From an uncultured Actinomyces sp. (GTDB lineage: Bacteria; Actinomycetota; Actinomycetes; Actinomycetales; Actinomycetaceae), in NCBI GenBank assembly GCA_900554605.1, contig USHU01000016.1:1-12337 (forward strand): a DNA stretch of 12,337 bases, given 5' to 3'. The notes beneath the pieces are model-generated. The model made no database searches, was not told the DNA's origin, and saw nothing but the letters and a program-made list of their open reading frames with translations. The position numbers and the translations under genes were made by a program. Shown piece by piece: positions 1 to 8,516 of this stretch. Numbering within the stretch: position 1 is the first letter of the stretch; every line of letters starts with the position of its first letter.

Positions 1-1101
1 TAAACCAGAACACGGCGCATCAATGATCACGCGATCGAAAGTGCCCAATTGCCAGCGGGACGTCTCTCCACCGAATTGTGTTCCGTCAGCGCACACGACC
101 TCTGTGTTATCAAGGTGTTCGAGGGTGCGTTCAACGAGGCGTGCTCGGTGTGGGTGGATCTCGTTGGCAATAAGGTACGCGCCTCGGGGCTGACCAATGG
201 CAGCAAACAATGCGGCTTTCCCGCCCGGTCCCGCACACAGGTCGAGCCAGTGGGTATCCGAGCCCTCCACCGGGACAGACGCCGCGACGATGGCTGCAAG
301 CTGCGAACCTTCATCTTGGACTGCGGCCTTGCGCTGCCGGATCGCAGGAATGCGCGCTGGATCCCCAGATTCGAGGAGAATCGCATAGGGTGAAACCTCG
401 CCGTCGGCAATGCGCGTATGCAAATATTCGTCGCATTGATCAGCGAGCTCATCAACATCGATTAACCCCGGGCGTGCAACCAAAGAAACGTAAGGAGCTC
501 GATTGTTCGCCGCCAAAAGTTCGCGAATTTCGGAGGCTTCGCAGCCATTAGCCACGAGTGCTTTCGTATATTCTTCGACCATCCACTGCGGGTGCGAATA
601 CTCGATTGCAAGGCGCTGCGTCGGATCACATGCGTCGAGTGCTTCACGCCGCACGTCATCGCCTTCTCGGATAATCGAACGCAAAACAGCATTAATAAAC
701 TTTGCGGGACCGGCACTGAGATACTGGCGCGCCAAATCGACGGTCTGGGAAACCGCGGCATGGTCAGGCACTCGCATTCGCAAGAGCTGATAGGCTCCCA
801 AACGAAGGACGTCGACAATTGCTCCCTCGATCTGGGCCAGGGGACGCGTGGAATTTCGCCCGATCACCCAGTCGAGGAATCCTTGTTCGCGCAGTGAACC
901 ATACGTGAGTTCAACTGCGAAAGCACGATCTCGTTGATCGATGTGTGCCCTGTGCTCGAAGTCCTTAAGTACCTTCGGAAGTACAAGGTTCGCGTAGGCG
1001 TCTTCTTCGCGAACCAAGCGCAGAACTTCGTACGCAATCTGCCGCGGTGCATCTGCCTCACGAAACGAGCGATAGCCGTCGGAGTACCTGTGAGTCGCCA
1101 T
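1..1101 (-). CDS. rsmB: 16S rRNA (cytosine-C5)-methyltransferase RsmB/Sun family, C-terminus cut off by window edge
   Basis: The frame is open without a stop from an ATG at 1101 to base 1 (367 codons) and leaves the window. The N-terminal part (about residues 18-150) matches the NusB-like RNA-binding domain of RsmB. The rest is a Rossmann methyltransferase with the SAM-binding motif LCAGPGGK at residues 288-295 and QDEGSQLAA at 262-270. The fragment ends in DAPCSG (361-366), the motif IV cysteine region of RNA m5C methyltransferases; the second conserved cysteine (TCS motif) would lie beyond the edge. By family, the enzyme methylates a cytosine of 16S rRNA using SAM. The start overlaps the fmt stop by one base (TGATG), with a GAGGGG stretch 11 bases or more upstream, so it is probably translated with fmt. 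It is the last visible gene of the operon. The family is clear, but the exact target base cannot be read from sequence. Confidence 0.93.
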   Translation of the reverse strand, partial: MATHRYSDGYRSFREADAPRQIAYEVLRLVREEDAYANLVLPKVLKDFEHRAHIDQRDRAFAVELTYGSLREQGFLDWVIGRNSTRPLAQIEGAIVDVLRLGAYQLLRMRVPDHAAVSQTVDLARQYLSAGPAKFINAVLRSIIREGDDVRREALDACDPTQRLAIEYSHPQWMVEEYTKALVANGCEASEIRELLAANNRAPYVSLVARPGLIDVDELADQCDEYLHTRIADGEVSPYAILLESGDPARIPAIRQRKAAVQDEGSQLAAIVAASVPVEGSDTHWLDLCAGPGGKAALFAAIGQPRGAYLIANEIHPHRARLVERTLEHLDNTEVVCADGTQFGGETSRWQLGTFDRVIIDAPCSGL

Positions 1102-2051
1102 CAGTGCTCGAGCCCCTCGCCTAGACGGGCATCGTCATTCAGCCTGGCACCACGAGCCCATGCAGCAGCTTCCATCCACTTCTTGCCCGCGGGGGCAACT
1201 TCACCGAGCTCGAGGCAGAAATCAGCGCACCCTACGAGAACGCTCTTCTTCGAAATGATCAAACGTCCAGGGCCAGGAGTCGGGACATCAGTCAGGGAAG
1301 CTTTGCCAAGCTTGAGACGTTGGCCATTCAAGAGCGTGAAGGCACCGGGGCTTGGAATAACAGCACGAATCTGCTGCCACGTCTGCCGAGCGCTATCAGC
1401 GAAGGAAATAGCACCATCAGTAGCTTCTAAACGCCGGGCATAGTGAAGCTCAATAGCTGGATCGATGATCTGCGGCTGAGAATGCGCGCTGCCGGAGGCA
1501 ATCGAATCGACGACTTCAACAACCTGCCGAGATCCTGCAAGCGCCATCTCTTCAAGGAGCTCGCCGCTGGTTTGATTCTCGATAGCAACGGGAAATCGCG
1601 AGAAGACCGGGCCTGTATCAAGGCCCTCTTCGAGCTGGAATACGCATGAAGCGGTTTCTTCGCACCCCGAAAGGATCGCCCATTGAACGGGTGCTGCACC
1701 GCGAAATTCCGGAAGATCCGAAAAATGCAGATTGAGCCAACCGTGGGGCAGCATATTGAGAATACGCAGTGGGATCAACGCGCCGTAGGCAACAACGACT
1801 GCGATATCAGCCTTCCAATGAGCAATACGCTCATATGCCTCGTCACTCTTCAGCGAGGAAGTTTCATACAGGTCAATACCAAGCTCGGCTGCGCGTGATG
1901 CCACAGGAGACGGAACAAGTGCACGTCCGCGACCGCTTCGCGCAGGCGGTCGAGTAATCACTCCGACGACTTCATGAGAAGACGTGACCAGGGCATTGAG
2001 GGTCGGCAGCGCCGCTTCGGGGGTACCAGCAAAAACAATTCGCACAGGCAT
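1101..2051 (-). CDS. fmt: Methionyl-tRNA formyltransferase
   Basis: The 316-residue product has the normal length for the family. It begins with the Rossmann segment FAGTPEAALPTL (residues 7-18). The catalytic set is present: N107 and H109 in NLHFSDLP, followed by FRGAAPVQWAI, and D145 in EEGLDTGPVF, each two residues ahead of E. coli N109/H111/D147. The C-terminal part (about 205 onward) is the tRNA-binding OB-like domain. The enzyme transfers a formyl group from 10-formyl-tetrahydrofolate to initiator Met-tRNA in the cytosol. It starts with ATG 14 bases after the priA stop, with only a weak GAAGAA upstream, and its stop overlaps the rsmB start. The priA-fmt-rsmB order is the usual actinobacterial arrangement. 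Nothing odd is seen apart from SDLP where many homologues have SLLP. Confidence 0.97.
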   Translation of the reverse strand: MPVRIVFAGTPEAALPTLNALVTSSHEVVGVITRPPARSGRGRALVPSPVASRAAELGIDLYETSSLKSDEAYERIAHWKADIAVVVAYGALIPLRILNMLPHGWLNLHFSDLPEFRGAAPVQWAILSGCEETASCVFQLEEGLDTGPVFSRFPVAIENQTSGELLEEMALAGSRQVVEVVDSIASGSAHSQPQIIDPAIELHYARRLEATDGAISFADSARQTWQQIRAVIPSPGAFTLLNGQRLKLGKASLTDVPTPGPGRLIISKKSVLVGCADFCLELGEVAPAGKKWMEAAAWARGARLNDDARLGEGLEH

Positions 2052-2065
2052 AGTCTAGCGGTTCT

Positions 2066-4030
2066 TCAGAACAGTTCAGGGGGATTCAATGTCAGTCGTA
2101 GAGGATAGAGTTTGCGCGCTGAACGTACTCCCAAGCGCTCACGCAGGACACGTGCAAGTTTCGGATATTCTTCGGTGTCGCATCGAATGAGCGCACGGCG
2201 GCTTCCCTGATTCACTGTGCGTTTATCGCTGTGTGGTGCGTCAACGATGCCGATCAGCTCAGCGGGTAGGTCTTTGCAGAAGGTATTGAGCTGATCTTCG
2301 GGGCCGTCAATTGCAACAATGGAAGCGGTGGGCGGGAAACGGAGTACGTGGCGTTCGTCCAAAATACGCTGAATGTAGTCTTCGGGATTCCAACGAATCA
2401 ACGCTTGCGCAAGAGGTCGATCCAATCCCGCAGAGACCCAAATCTGGCCTTGCGGCCGAACCAGAGCTGCTGTTGTGAGCCACCGGCGAAGCGCTTCTTC
2501 GGGCGCCCAAAGTTCCGGTCGTGAGGCCAATGCCGCTGCAGAGGGAATGATCAAAGCCGCGTAGCCCGAGTCGGAATCGGGTTGTGCACCTGGCGTAGCG
2601 ACAACAATTCGCGGAGAGGAATTGATTGCGGGGCGCTGCTCATCAACGCCCTGAGAAATAAGCAACGGAACCTGTGTGAAGGAACGCCCGACCTCTTCAC
2701 CAATGCGTTCAGAGCCAATCCGCCACCACCGCAAAGCGGTCCCTTGGCATTTCATACATCTCCAGTTATGTGCTGCCCGTGAACACCACGAACAGACGAT
2801 GCTCTGATCGCGTGATACTTTGAGCGGCCCCGAACATATTTCACAACGCGCTGGTGCTGCGCAGCGCTGACAACCAACAACGGGAATATAACCCGAATGT
2901 GGGGCGAGGATGAGTACTGGGCCTTCAGTGAGGCCTCGGCGAATACATGCATACGCATCGGGCGGAAGCAAAGCATGTGCTGCACTCCCCTGGCGTTCAT
3001 CGTCAAGGGCATCGGACACAAAGAAACGCCCAGTTGATTGACGCAGCACTTCTCTATCCGGATTCAGGGAAATCGCCCACTTACGCGCCACAAGATACTG
3101 GGCCTTCACCGAACGACTAAAACTGCCCACAGCCATTGCAACGTGTTCAAGGTGCGCGCGTGCAACCGCAATATCGAGTGCATCCGTACGCGGATTGCGA
3201 ATCTCTCGAAGGTGATCGTCTCCATCGCCCCAGATAATGATCAAACCTAGGTCTTTCAGGGGAAGCCACGCTGCTGAACGCGTACCAATGACAATGCGAT
3301 GCGAGCCTTGGCTGCTTTGTCGGTAAATCCGATAACGTTCAACGGCGGATTGCTCTGCAGTGTAAAGTGCAATGGGGACCGAAAGATGCTCTTCAATCTC
3401 GCAGCTCAGACGCTGTGCCGCACGCTGCGTAGGTGTAATGATCAATGTGGAACGCTTGGACCTCAAGCTTGCGCTGGCGAGTTCAGCGATTTCTCGTGAG
3501 GAGCGTCCCGGAATCGAAGTCCAGACACAGCGTGGATGGTCGCCCTGCTCTACATGCTCAATGAAGTTTGCTCCGTAAGGGTAGGCCGTCCACGCACTGA
3601 CCTCACTCTGCTTCTTGATTTCTTCGCAAAAGGAAACGTGTTTCTCTTTTTCGACGGATGCTCGTCGTGGCGGAACCGCGAGGCTGAGGACCGCGGAGAC
3701 AGTCGATAAATAGCGGTCGGCGATATATCGAGCAAGCGAGAAAGTCTGCGGGGCCACGACAGCGCACGTAGAAACCACGTCTATCAGTTCGCGGATGGCT
3801 GGACTTGGAGTATCGACGCGTTCGCATGAAAGAACCCATCCCATGCGTTTTGAACCGCTCAAGGGAACCTGAACGATATATCCCGCAAGATCGATATTCT
3901 CCCAAGCGTTGGGAACCAGATAGTCCAAGGGACGATCCAAGTGCGGAAGATCCGTATCAACGTACACACGGGCAACCAGTCGAGGCTCGCTGTCCTCGAG
4001 CTGGAAGCCTGGGAGCGCGATTTCTTCCAT
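2066..4030 (-). CDS. priA: PriA-like replication restart protein without helicase motifs
   Basis: The product has 654 residues from the chosen ATG at 4030; an ATG two codons upstream at 4036 is also possible. I prefer 4030 because AGAGG lies 7 bases before it and only 1 base before 4036. In the numbering from 4036, the N-terminal DNA-binding region (RVYVDTDLPHLDRPLDY, 23-39) is typical of PriA. The Walker A site is lost: the segment near 172-181 reads WTSIPGRSSR instead of a GxTGSGKT loop. The DEEH box is replaced by GDGDDH (270-275), although GTRSAAW (251-257) remains. Four zinc-binding CxxC pairs are intact (389/392, 398/401, 415/418, 427/430). Actinobacterial PriA proteins are known to be degenerate this way, so a primosome or fork-recognition role without ATP-driven unwinding is likely. 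It sits between the VKOR gene (about 60 bases away) and fmt (14 bases). Confidence 0.93.
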   Translation of the reverse strand: MEEIALPGFQLEDSEPRLVARVYVDTDLPHLDRPLDYLVPNAWENIDLAGYIVQVPLSGSKRMGWVLSCERVDTPSPAIRELIDVVSTCAVVAPQTFSLARYIADRYLSTVSAVLSLAVPPRRASVEKEKHVSFCEEIKKQSEVSAWTAYPYGANFIEHVEQGDHPRCVWTSIPGRSSREIAELASASLRSKRSTLIITPTQRAAQRLSCEIEEHLSVPIALYTAEQSAVERYRIYRQSSQGSHRIVIGTRSAAWLPLKDLGLIIIWGDGDDHLREIRNPRTDALDIAVARAHLEHVAMAVGSFSRSVKAQYLVARKWAISLNPDREVLRQSTGRFFVSDALDDERQGSAAHALLPPDAYACIRRGLTEGPVLILAPHSGYIPVVGCQRCAAPARCEICSGPLKVSRDQSIVCSWCSRAAHNWRCMKCQGTALRWWRIGSERIGEEVGRSFTQVPLLISQGVDEQRPAINSSPRIVVATPGAQPDSDSGYAALIIPSAAALASRPELWAPEEALRRWLTTAALVRPQGQIWVSAGLDRPLAQALIRWNPEDYIQRILDERHVLRFPPTASIVAIDGPEDQLNTFCKDLPAELIGIVDAPHSDKRTVNQGSRRALIRCDTEEYPKLARVLRERLGVRSARKLYPLRLTLNPPELF

Positions 4031-4050
4031 CACCATGCCTCTAGTTCATC
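4024..4050 (-). promoter_or_regulatory. priA ribosome-binding site and start-codon choice
   Basis: On the minus strand the sequence AGAGG is followed by C and then ATG GTG ATG. The first ATG (4036) lies only one base after AGAGG, too close for normal initiation. The second (4030) lies 7 bases after it. Spacing therefore favours 4030 as the priA start. The protein differs by two residues only. Confidence 0.5.
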
Positions 4051-4092
4051 ACATGGCACTGGCATTTGGAGACCGATTCAGTCTGATCTGAG

Positions 4093-4692
4093 TTATCCGA
4101 AGAGAAGAGGACCGTACCTGAAGGCGATCATTGCGAGGATACCGGTGATCACCAGGACAGCGACGAGCCAGTCGCCACCGGACTTCATGACTGCTTTCCA
4201 CCACTTCGGAGCTGGCAGCACGCCTTGCTTAATACACACCCGAGTCAATCCAAACCAAACCAGAGTTGTTGTAATTGTGATCAGCAAACACCACGGACAC
4301 AAAACATGAATGACGAAGTACGACTGAGTGAAGAGCCAATAGGCAAAGAGCACGCCAATTGTGTAGAGCGCTTCTACGCACAGGATGTACCACTTGGGAA
4401 AGCGAACCCCCGCGATGAGGGCAAAAGAAACTGCCAGCACAATGGCCTCGAAGAAGATCCCGAGGAAAGCGTTGGGGAATCCCAGCACGCGCGCCTGCGG
4501 TGTCGAAGCAACAGCTGAACATGAGAGGACTGAAGAGACATCGCAACTAAACCTGCGGCCATCATCGGAAGCAAGCTGCCATGCTTCGATTGAAAGAACA
4601 AAGGAAGCACACAGGCCGATGACACCGGAAATTGCCATCTCGATGGCAGTCCCCCGGTGCGGTGCTCGCGACGACTGCTCAAGCTCGTTCAT
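4093..4692 (-). CDS. VKOR-family membrane thiol oxidoreductase
   Basis: The 199-residue protein has about five hydrophobic segments (roughly 17-37, 73-95, 101-121, 126-150, 173-193). It carries the VKOR signature: loop cysteines C50 and C58 after the first segment ([15 protein letters not shown]), the following FGIPN-like stretch GFPNAFLG (71-78), and the membrane CPWC motif at 132-135. Bacterial VKOR proteins re-oxidise a DsbA-like partner outside the membrane and pass the electrons to quinone, so this is probably the DsbB substitute for disulfide formation. No thioredoxin domain is fused and no DsbA gene is nearby. The ATG overlaps the metK stop (ATGA at 4689-4692), with GAAGGA about 9 bases upstream, so translation is probably coupled to metK. 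About 60 bases separate it from priA. Its place in this housekeeping cluster is not the commonest one (Streptomyces has metK next to priA). Confidence 0.9.
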   Translation of the reverse strand: MNELEQSSRAPHRGTAIEMAISGVIGLCASFVLSIEAWQLASDDGRRFSCDVSSVLSCSAVASTPQARVLGFPNAFLGIFFEAIVLAVSFALIAGVRFPKWYILCVEALYTIGVLFAYWLFTQSYFVIHVLCPWCLLITITTTLVWFGLTRVCIKQGVLPAPKWWKAVMKSGGDWLVAVLVITGILAMIAFRYGPLLFG

Positions 4693-5853
4693 CCGAGAAT
4701 ATCCTTCAGCATCGATACTCGATCAGTCTGTTCCCACGGGAAGATATTGCGGCCAAAATGCCCGTATGAGGAGGTACGTGCATAAATTGGACGGAGCAGG
4801 TCAAGGTCCTCGATGATACCGGCCGGGCGAAGATCAAAGCAGCGAGTAATCGCGTCGGTCAAAGCATCATCGCTCACACGCCCGGTTTCAAAGGTTTCCA
4901 CGTACAAACCAACCGGGTGCGCGCGACCAATTGCGTAAGGCAGCGACGATGTTCTTTGCAATCCACCGAGCAGCATAGGCGGCAGAACGGTCAACCTTGG
5001 AAGGATCCTTACCCGAGAACGCTCCGCCCCCGTGACGGGCCATGCCACCGTAGGTATCAACGATGATCTTGCGTCCGGTCAGGCCAGCATCACCCGCGGG
5101 TCCGCCGATGACGAAGCGCCCAGAGGGATTGACCAAAAGTTTCATCGAAGAAGTCGAGAGCTCCAAGCCAGCTTCTTCAAGGACCGGAGTAACGACCAAG
5201 GCTCGCAGCTGCTCATCTAGGTCGTTCATCGAAAGTTCGGGATCGTGCTGCGTTGAAATGACGAGGGTATCAAGTTCGCGGGGAACTCCCTGTTCGTCAT
5301 ATGCCAGCGTGACCTGTGTCTTGCCGTCGGGACGTAGGCCGTGGGCAATTCCCTTGTGACGAACGTACGCGAGGCGCTCGGCGAGCTTATGGGCAAGCCA
5401 AATCGGAGCCGGCATGAAGTCGGGCGTCTCGTCAGAGGCATAACCGAACATCATTCCTTGATCGCCGGCGCCTTGTGATTCACGGCGGTCCTCGCTTGAG
5501 GATGTACGCGTTTCGAGTGAGTGGTCAACGCCCTGGGCGATATCGCTACTTTGAGCGCCGATCGAGACCGAAACGCCGCAGGATGCTCCGTCAAAACCCA
5601 TGCAGGAGGAGTCATATCCGATCTCAAGAATCTGCTCGCGTACGATTTGAGGAATTTCAACGTATGCATCCGTCGAAACTTCTCCCGCTACGTGCACCAA
5701 GCCCGTGGTCACCATAGTTTCTACCGCCACGCGAGAGCGCGGATCCGCCTCGAGAAGCGCGTCCAAAATTGAATCAGAGATGCGATCGCAGACCTTATCT
5801 GGATGACCTTCAGTCACGGATTCAGAAGTAAAGTATTTTCTCACGTCACTCAC
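4689..5853 (-). pseudogene. metK: S-adenosylmethionine synthetase with an internal ~32-base deletion and frameshift
   Basis: MetK makes SAM from methionine and ATP. Translation from GTG 5853 gives a good match for 305 residues: [16 protein letters not shown] near the start, [12 protein letters not shown] for ATP binding, and [20 protein letters not shown] near the break. After IAKNIVAA (codon ending at 4939) the frame turns to nonsense and stops at 4888. The true C-terminus continues from 4937 in another frame ([16 protein letters not shown] to GRNIFPWE) for 82 residues to a stop at 4689. Homologues have about 11 residues between IVAA and YAIG (E. coli GLADRCEIQVS); here one base remains, so about 32 bases are missing. 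Without the loss the protein would be about 398 residues, the normal size. The start overlaps the coaBC stop (GTGA). MetK is normally essential, so a sequencing or assembly error, or a second copy elsewhere, must be considered. Confidence 0.88.
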
Positions 5854-7088
5854 GCTTCTATCGTAGTTAGCCGTTGGGCGATTAAATCAACTAAGGTACG
5901 GGCAACGTCGGCTTTCGTCCCGCCTCCTTGGGTTACAAGCGAACCCTGGGCATCCATGACGTAGACATAGTTCGGAACGTCCCCGAAGCCTAGGCTCTCC
6001 CCCACGCAGTTCACTGCTAAGTAGTCAGCGTTTTTTCGCCGTGCTTTCGCTCGCCCATATTCAAGGACGGTCTGCGTATCGCCGGTTTCTGCCGCGAATC
6101 CGACGACAACCGGGGGGCGTTGAGGTGAAGAAGTAACGGCCTTGAGAATATCCGTAGTTTCTTCCAATTCGATTGTTGGCGGCGCCATGCCCTGCTCTTC
6201 TTTTTTGATTTTCGAGGCCGCGGGAGCCTTTGGTCGATAATCCGCGACCGCCGCAGCCATGACCAGTGCGTCACACGACTCGAGTCTTTCAAAAAGCTCC
6301 GAGTAAACTTTGGCGGCGCTAGATGCTTGGATAACAGTGCACTGATGCGGAAGGAGCGAAGGATCGATATTGGAGGCGAGCAGAGTGACCTCCGCACCAC
6401 GCCGCGCAGCTTCCTTGGCAATCTCGATTCCTTGTCGACCGCTGGAACGATTCCCGAGGAATCGAACTGGGTCAAGTGCCTCGCGAGTACCACCCGCAGT
6501 AACGATGATTCTCTTACCGAAGAGCTCGCCGCGCGAAGCAAGAATGCGAGTGAGCTGAGCAGTGATATCTTCCGGCTCGCTCATTCGCCCGGCGCCCGAA
6601 TCCCCCGAAGCTAAATCGCCCTTCTCTGGACCGACGATAATAAACCCACGTTCTTGAAGGGTTTTGATATTCTCCTGCGTCGCCGAGGCGTTCCACATCT
6701 GCGTGTGCATCGCCGGAGCCACGATAACCGGACACGAACTCGCTAGAACGGTTGTAGAAAGGAGGTCGTTTGCCTGTCCGTGCGCAACACGAGCAATGAG
6801 GTCAGCGGTAGCCGGCGCGATAACAAGCGCATCGCAATTGCGAGCAAGCTCCACATGATCAGCACCTCCACCATGAAAAACATCGGTGAAGACGCTTTTC
6901 TGCGTGAGGCCTTCCCACGTAGCCTTGCCGACAAACTCAAGAGACGCAGGGGTAGGGACAACCGAGACTGCGAAGCCCTCCTTTTGGAGCAAGCGAAGCA
7001 GGTATGCGGCTTTATATGCAGCAATGCCCGCCGAAACACCGAGAACGATGTGTGCGGGCTTGTGCTCAGGCTTGAGGTGCTGACTCAA
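5850..7088 (-). CDS. coaBC: Bifunctional phosphopantothenoylcysteine decarboxylase / phosphopantothenate-cysteine ligase
   Basis: This 412-residue two-domain enzyme performs two steps of coenzyme A synthesis: ligation of cysteine to 4'-phosphopantothenate, then decarboxylation to 4'-phosphopantetheine. The N-terminal CoaC flavoprotein domain (about 12-180) shows [12 protein letters not shown] (18-29), the active-site histidine H78 in [17 protein letters not shown] (91-100), PAMH (125-128) and SGAGRM (164-169). The C-terminal CoaB domain (about 190-412) shows [14 protein letters not shown] (197-210), GNRSSG (212-217), AAAVADYRP (278-286) and KIKKEE (293-298). PAMH replaces the PAMN of E. coli, as in other actinobacteria, and the cysteine of E. 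coli CoaC before GxGRM is absent. The start is TTG at 7088, inside the end of rpoZ (23-base overlap), with GAAGG about 11 bases upstream; no better in-frame start is seen. The stop overlaps the metK GTG. Confidence 0.95.
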   Translation of the reverse strand: MSQHLKPEHKPAHIVLGVSAGIAAYKAAYLLRLLQKEGFAVSVVPTPASLEFVGKATWEGLTQKSVFTDVFHGGGADHVELARNCDALVIAPATADLIARVAHGQANDLLSTTVLASSCPVIVAPAMHTQMWNASATQENIKTLQERGFIIVGPEKGDLASGDSGAGRMSEPEDITAQLTRILASRGELFGKRIIVTAGGTREALDPVRFLGNRSSGRQGIEIAKEAARRGAEVTLLASNIDPSLLPHQCTVIQASSAAKVYSELFERLESCDALVMAAAVADYRPKAPAASKIKKEEQGMAPPTIELEETTDILKAVTSSPQRPPVVVGFAAETGDTQTVLEYGRAKARRKNADYLAVNCVGESLGFGDVPNYVYVMDAQGSLVTQGGGTKADVARTLVDLIAQRLTTIEA

Positions 7089-7332
7089 GGGTCAACAGGC
7101 CTTCATCAATCTCACGAAGTGCGATTGCCAAAGGCTTCTCGTCAACTTCAGTATCGACAACGGGGCCAACAAACTGGATCATGTTCTGTTCCAGCTGAAT
7201 GTTGTAGGAATTGATCTGACGTGCACGACGGGCAGCAAAGATCACCAAGGCATACTTCGAATCAACGTGCTCAAGTAGATCGTCAATCGGCGGGTAGGTG
7301 ATACCTTCTGGCTGTGCAACAATTCCGGACAT
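7066..7332 (-). CDS. rpoZ: RNA polymerase omega subunit
   Basis: The 88-residue protein matches actinobacterial omega: [20 protein letters not shown] (residues 14-33) is followed by [10 protein letters not shown] (34-43) and the C-terminal [10 protein letters not shown] (66-75). Omega binds the beta' subunit and helps RNA polymerase assembly and stability. The ATG at 7332 is preceded by AGGAGA about 8 bases upstream, a strong ribosome-binding site. The frame could be opened to a TTG at 7359, but this would place the binding site inside the gene and add residues not seen in omega. It lies 37 bases after gmk, and its end overlaps the coaBC start. Confidence 0.95.
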   Translation of the reverse strand: MSGIVAQPEGITYPPIDDLLEHVDSKYALVIFAARRARQINSYNIQLEQNMIQFVGPVVDTEVDEKPLAIALREIDEGLLTLESAPQA

Positions 7333-7346
7333 GCAAATCTCTCCTG
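7330..7346 (-). promoter_or_regulatory. rpoZ ribosome-binding site
   Basis: The minus strand reads AGGAGAGATTTGC directly before the ATG at 7332. AGGAG is close to the anti-Shine-Dalgarno complement and is well spaced. It decides the start at 7332 against the upstream TTG at 7359. Confidence 0.75.
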
Positions 7347-7369
7347 AAGTAACGGGCAAGAACTAAAGT

Positions 7370-7927
7370 CTATTCTAGCCCCATGATTTGGGCCAGTTCC
7401 TCGACGGCGGTTTCCAAATCATCATTGACAACAGTGACATCAAACTCATCTTCGGCTTGAAGCTCAGTCTTTGCCGTGAGAAGACGACGTTCCTGCTCTG
7501 CAGCATCTTCAGTGCCTCGCTTCACAAGGCGAGCAACGAGCTCGTCCCACGACGGAGGCGCAAGAAAAACAAACCGGGCATCAGGCAAAGACTGCCGAAC
7601 TTGACGCACTCCCGCAATATCAATCTCGAGCAGGAAAGGCACTCCCCTCTTCACAGCATCGTCAACAGGCCCCCGCGGAGTCCCATAATGATATTTCCCG
7701 TGAACAAGTGCCCACTCAAGCATTTGTCCTGCGTCGACAAGGCGAACAAATTCTTCTTCGGACACAAAGTGGTAGTGCACTCCATCTACTTCACCCGGGC
7801 GAGGTGAACGTGTCGTCATTGAGACTGAAAGCTCAACTTGAGGAAAACGCTCACGCAAGCGTGCAATAACGGTACCTTTGCCGACAGCCGTCGGGCCGGC
7901 GAGAACAGTAACTTTGGAAGTAGACAT
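7370..7927 (-). CDS. gmk: Guanylate kinase
   Basis: The 185-residue product has the P-loop GPTAVGKGT (11-19) for ATP. It also has the GMP-binding stretch SMTTRSPRPGE (36-46), VHYHF (50-54) and EWALVHGKYHYGTP (71-84), all in the order and spacing of guanylate kinase. It phosphorylates GMP (and dGMP) to the diphosphate in the cytosol. It starts with ATG at 7927, 31 bases after mihF, with only a weak purine stretch before it. rpoZ follows at 37 bases. Length and motifs are normal and nothing is missing. Confidence 0.97.
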   Translation of the reverse strand: MSTSKVTVLAGPTAVGKGTVIARLRERFPQVELSVSMTTRSPRPGEVDGVHYHFVSEEEFVRLVDAGQMLEWALVHGKYHYGTPRGPVDDAVKRGVPFLLEIDIAGVRQVRQSLPDARFVFLAPPSWDELVARLVKRGTEDAAEQERRLLTAKTELQAEDEFDVTVVNDDLETAVEELAQIMGLE

Positions 7928-7958
7928 GCCTGTATGCTGCCACAGCGAAGCAAAAACT

Positions 7959-8270
7959 TCAGCCGAAGCGACGAATCAGTTCTTCTCGCTGAACCTGCCC
8001 AAGACCGCGAACGCGCCTTGAAGGCGCAATCTTAATCTCGTTCATGAGCGCTTCGGCGGTACTTACACCGACTCTGGGCAGGGCCTCGAGCAAAGAACGC
8101 ACCTTCATTTTCGCGATAGCTTCGTCACTAGCGGCCATATCAATGACCTCTGAAAGAGTGAGCTCTCGCGACTTGAGCGCATTCTTCACCTCAGCGCGCC
8201 GACGACGAGCGCGCGTCGCCTTTTCTAGAGCCTCGGCTCGCTGTTGCGGAGTTAGATCTGGCAGTGCCAT
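7959..8270 (-). CDS. mihF: Actinobacterial integration host factor (mIHF/sIHF)
   Basis: The 103-residue basic protein begins MALPDLTPQQRAEALEKA and has the stretch TRARRRRAEVKNALK (19-33). The C-terminal part, LPRVGVSTAEALMNEIKIAP (64-83) then SRRVRGLG (84-91), is the helix-two-turn-helix DNA-binding segment of mIHF/sIHF. The family binds and bends DNA, organises the nucleoid, and is used by some phages for integration. It always neighbours gmk in actinobacteria, as here. The ATG at 8270 is preceded by AAGGAG 9 bases upstream. The frame runs 41 codons further upstream to 8393, but the conserved N-terminus and the binding site both point to 8270. It appears to be the first gene of the mihF-gmk-rpoZ-coaBC operon. 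Confidence 0.95.
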   Translation of the reverse strand: MALPDLTPQQRAEALEKATRARRRRAEVKNALKSRELTLSEVIDMAASDEAIAKMKVRSLLEALPRVGVSTAEALMNEIKIAPSRRVRGLGQVQREELIRRFG

Positions 8271-8286
8271 CTCACTACGCTCCTTT
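8268..8286 (-). promoter_or_regulatory. mihF ribosome-binding site
   Basis: The minus strand reads AAAAGGAG, then nine bases, then the ATG at 8270. This strong site settles the start. The longer open frame up to 8393 has no comparable signal. Confidence 0.75.
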
Positions 8287-8506
8287 TCTAGATTCCCCTG
8301 ACAGGAATAGCATCGCACTTTCTTGATGATTTTTGGTGCAAATGCAACCGACAAATCGCGAATTTCTAGGCGTGAGGTGACTGACACGATCATCGAAAGC
8401 TCGCAATTAATGCCCTAGCGAATCTAAAAAACAACTCGAATATTCTTGCCTCTCAGCGCCATCATGCGCACGATTCTGCACGAGAAACTGCCGCTGACCT
8501 GCATCG

Positions 8507-8516
8507 GATGCGCATC
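8507..8516. repeat. 10-base perfect palindrome GATGCGCATC
   Basis: The palindrome is perfect and lies 5-6 bases downstream (minus strand) of TTGACA at 8527-8522, in the gap ahead of mihF. A related core, ATGCGCA, recurs at 8464-8470. This could be an operator, but a palindrome of this length also occurs by chance. Confidence 0.35.

Noticed and set aside
934..1443. A 169-codon open frame on the + strand
   Set aside because: It lies antisense to rsmB and fmt, both with clear family motifs in the other strand. It is a codon-bias shadow.
4930..4945. Programmed ribosomal frameshift in metK
   Set aside because: There is no slippery heptamer or helper structure visible, and about 11 conserved residues are absent, so a shift in reading would not restore the normal protein.
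4689..5060. A separate 123-codon gene after metK
   Set aside because: Its last 82 residues are plainly the MetK C-terminus. The first part is an out-of-frame reading of the upstream MetK region.
7333..7359. Upstream TTG start for rpoZ
   Set aside because: The AGGAGA site lies between this TTG and the ATG at 7332, and the extra residues do not belong to omega.
8271..8393. A 41-codon N-terminal extension of mihF
   Set aside because: The strong AAGGAG site and the conserved MALPDLTP start are at 8270. The extra residues do not look like part of the family core, though some mycobacterial homologues do carry an extension.
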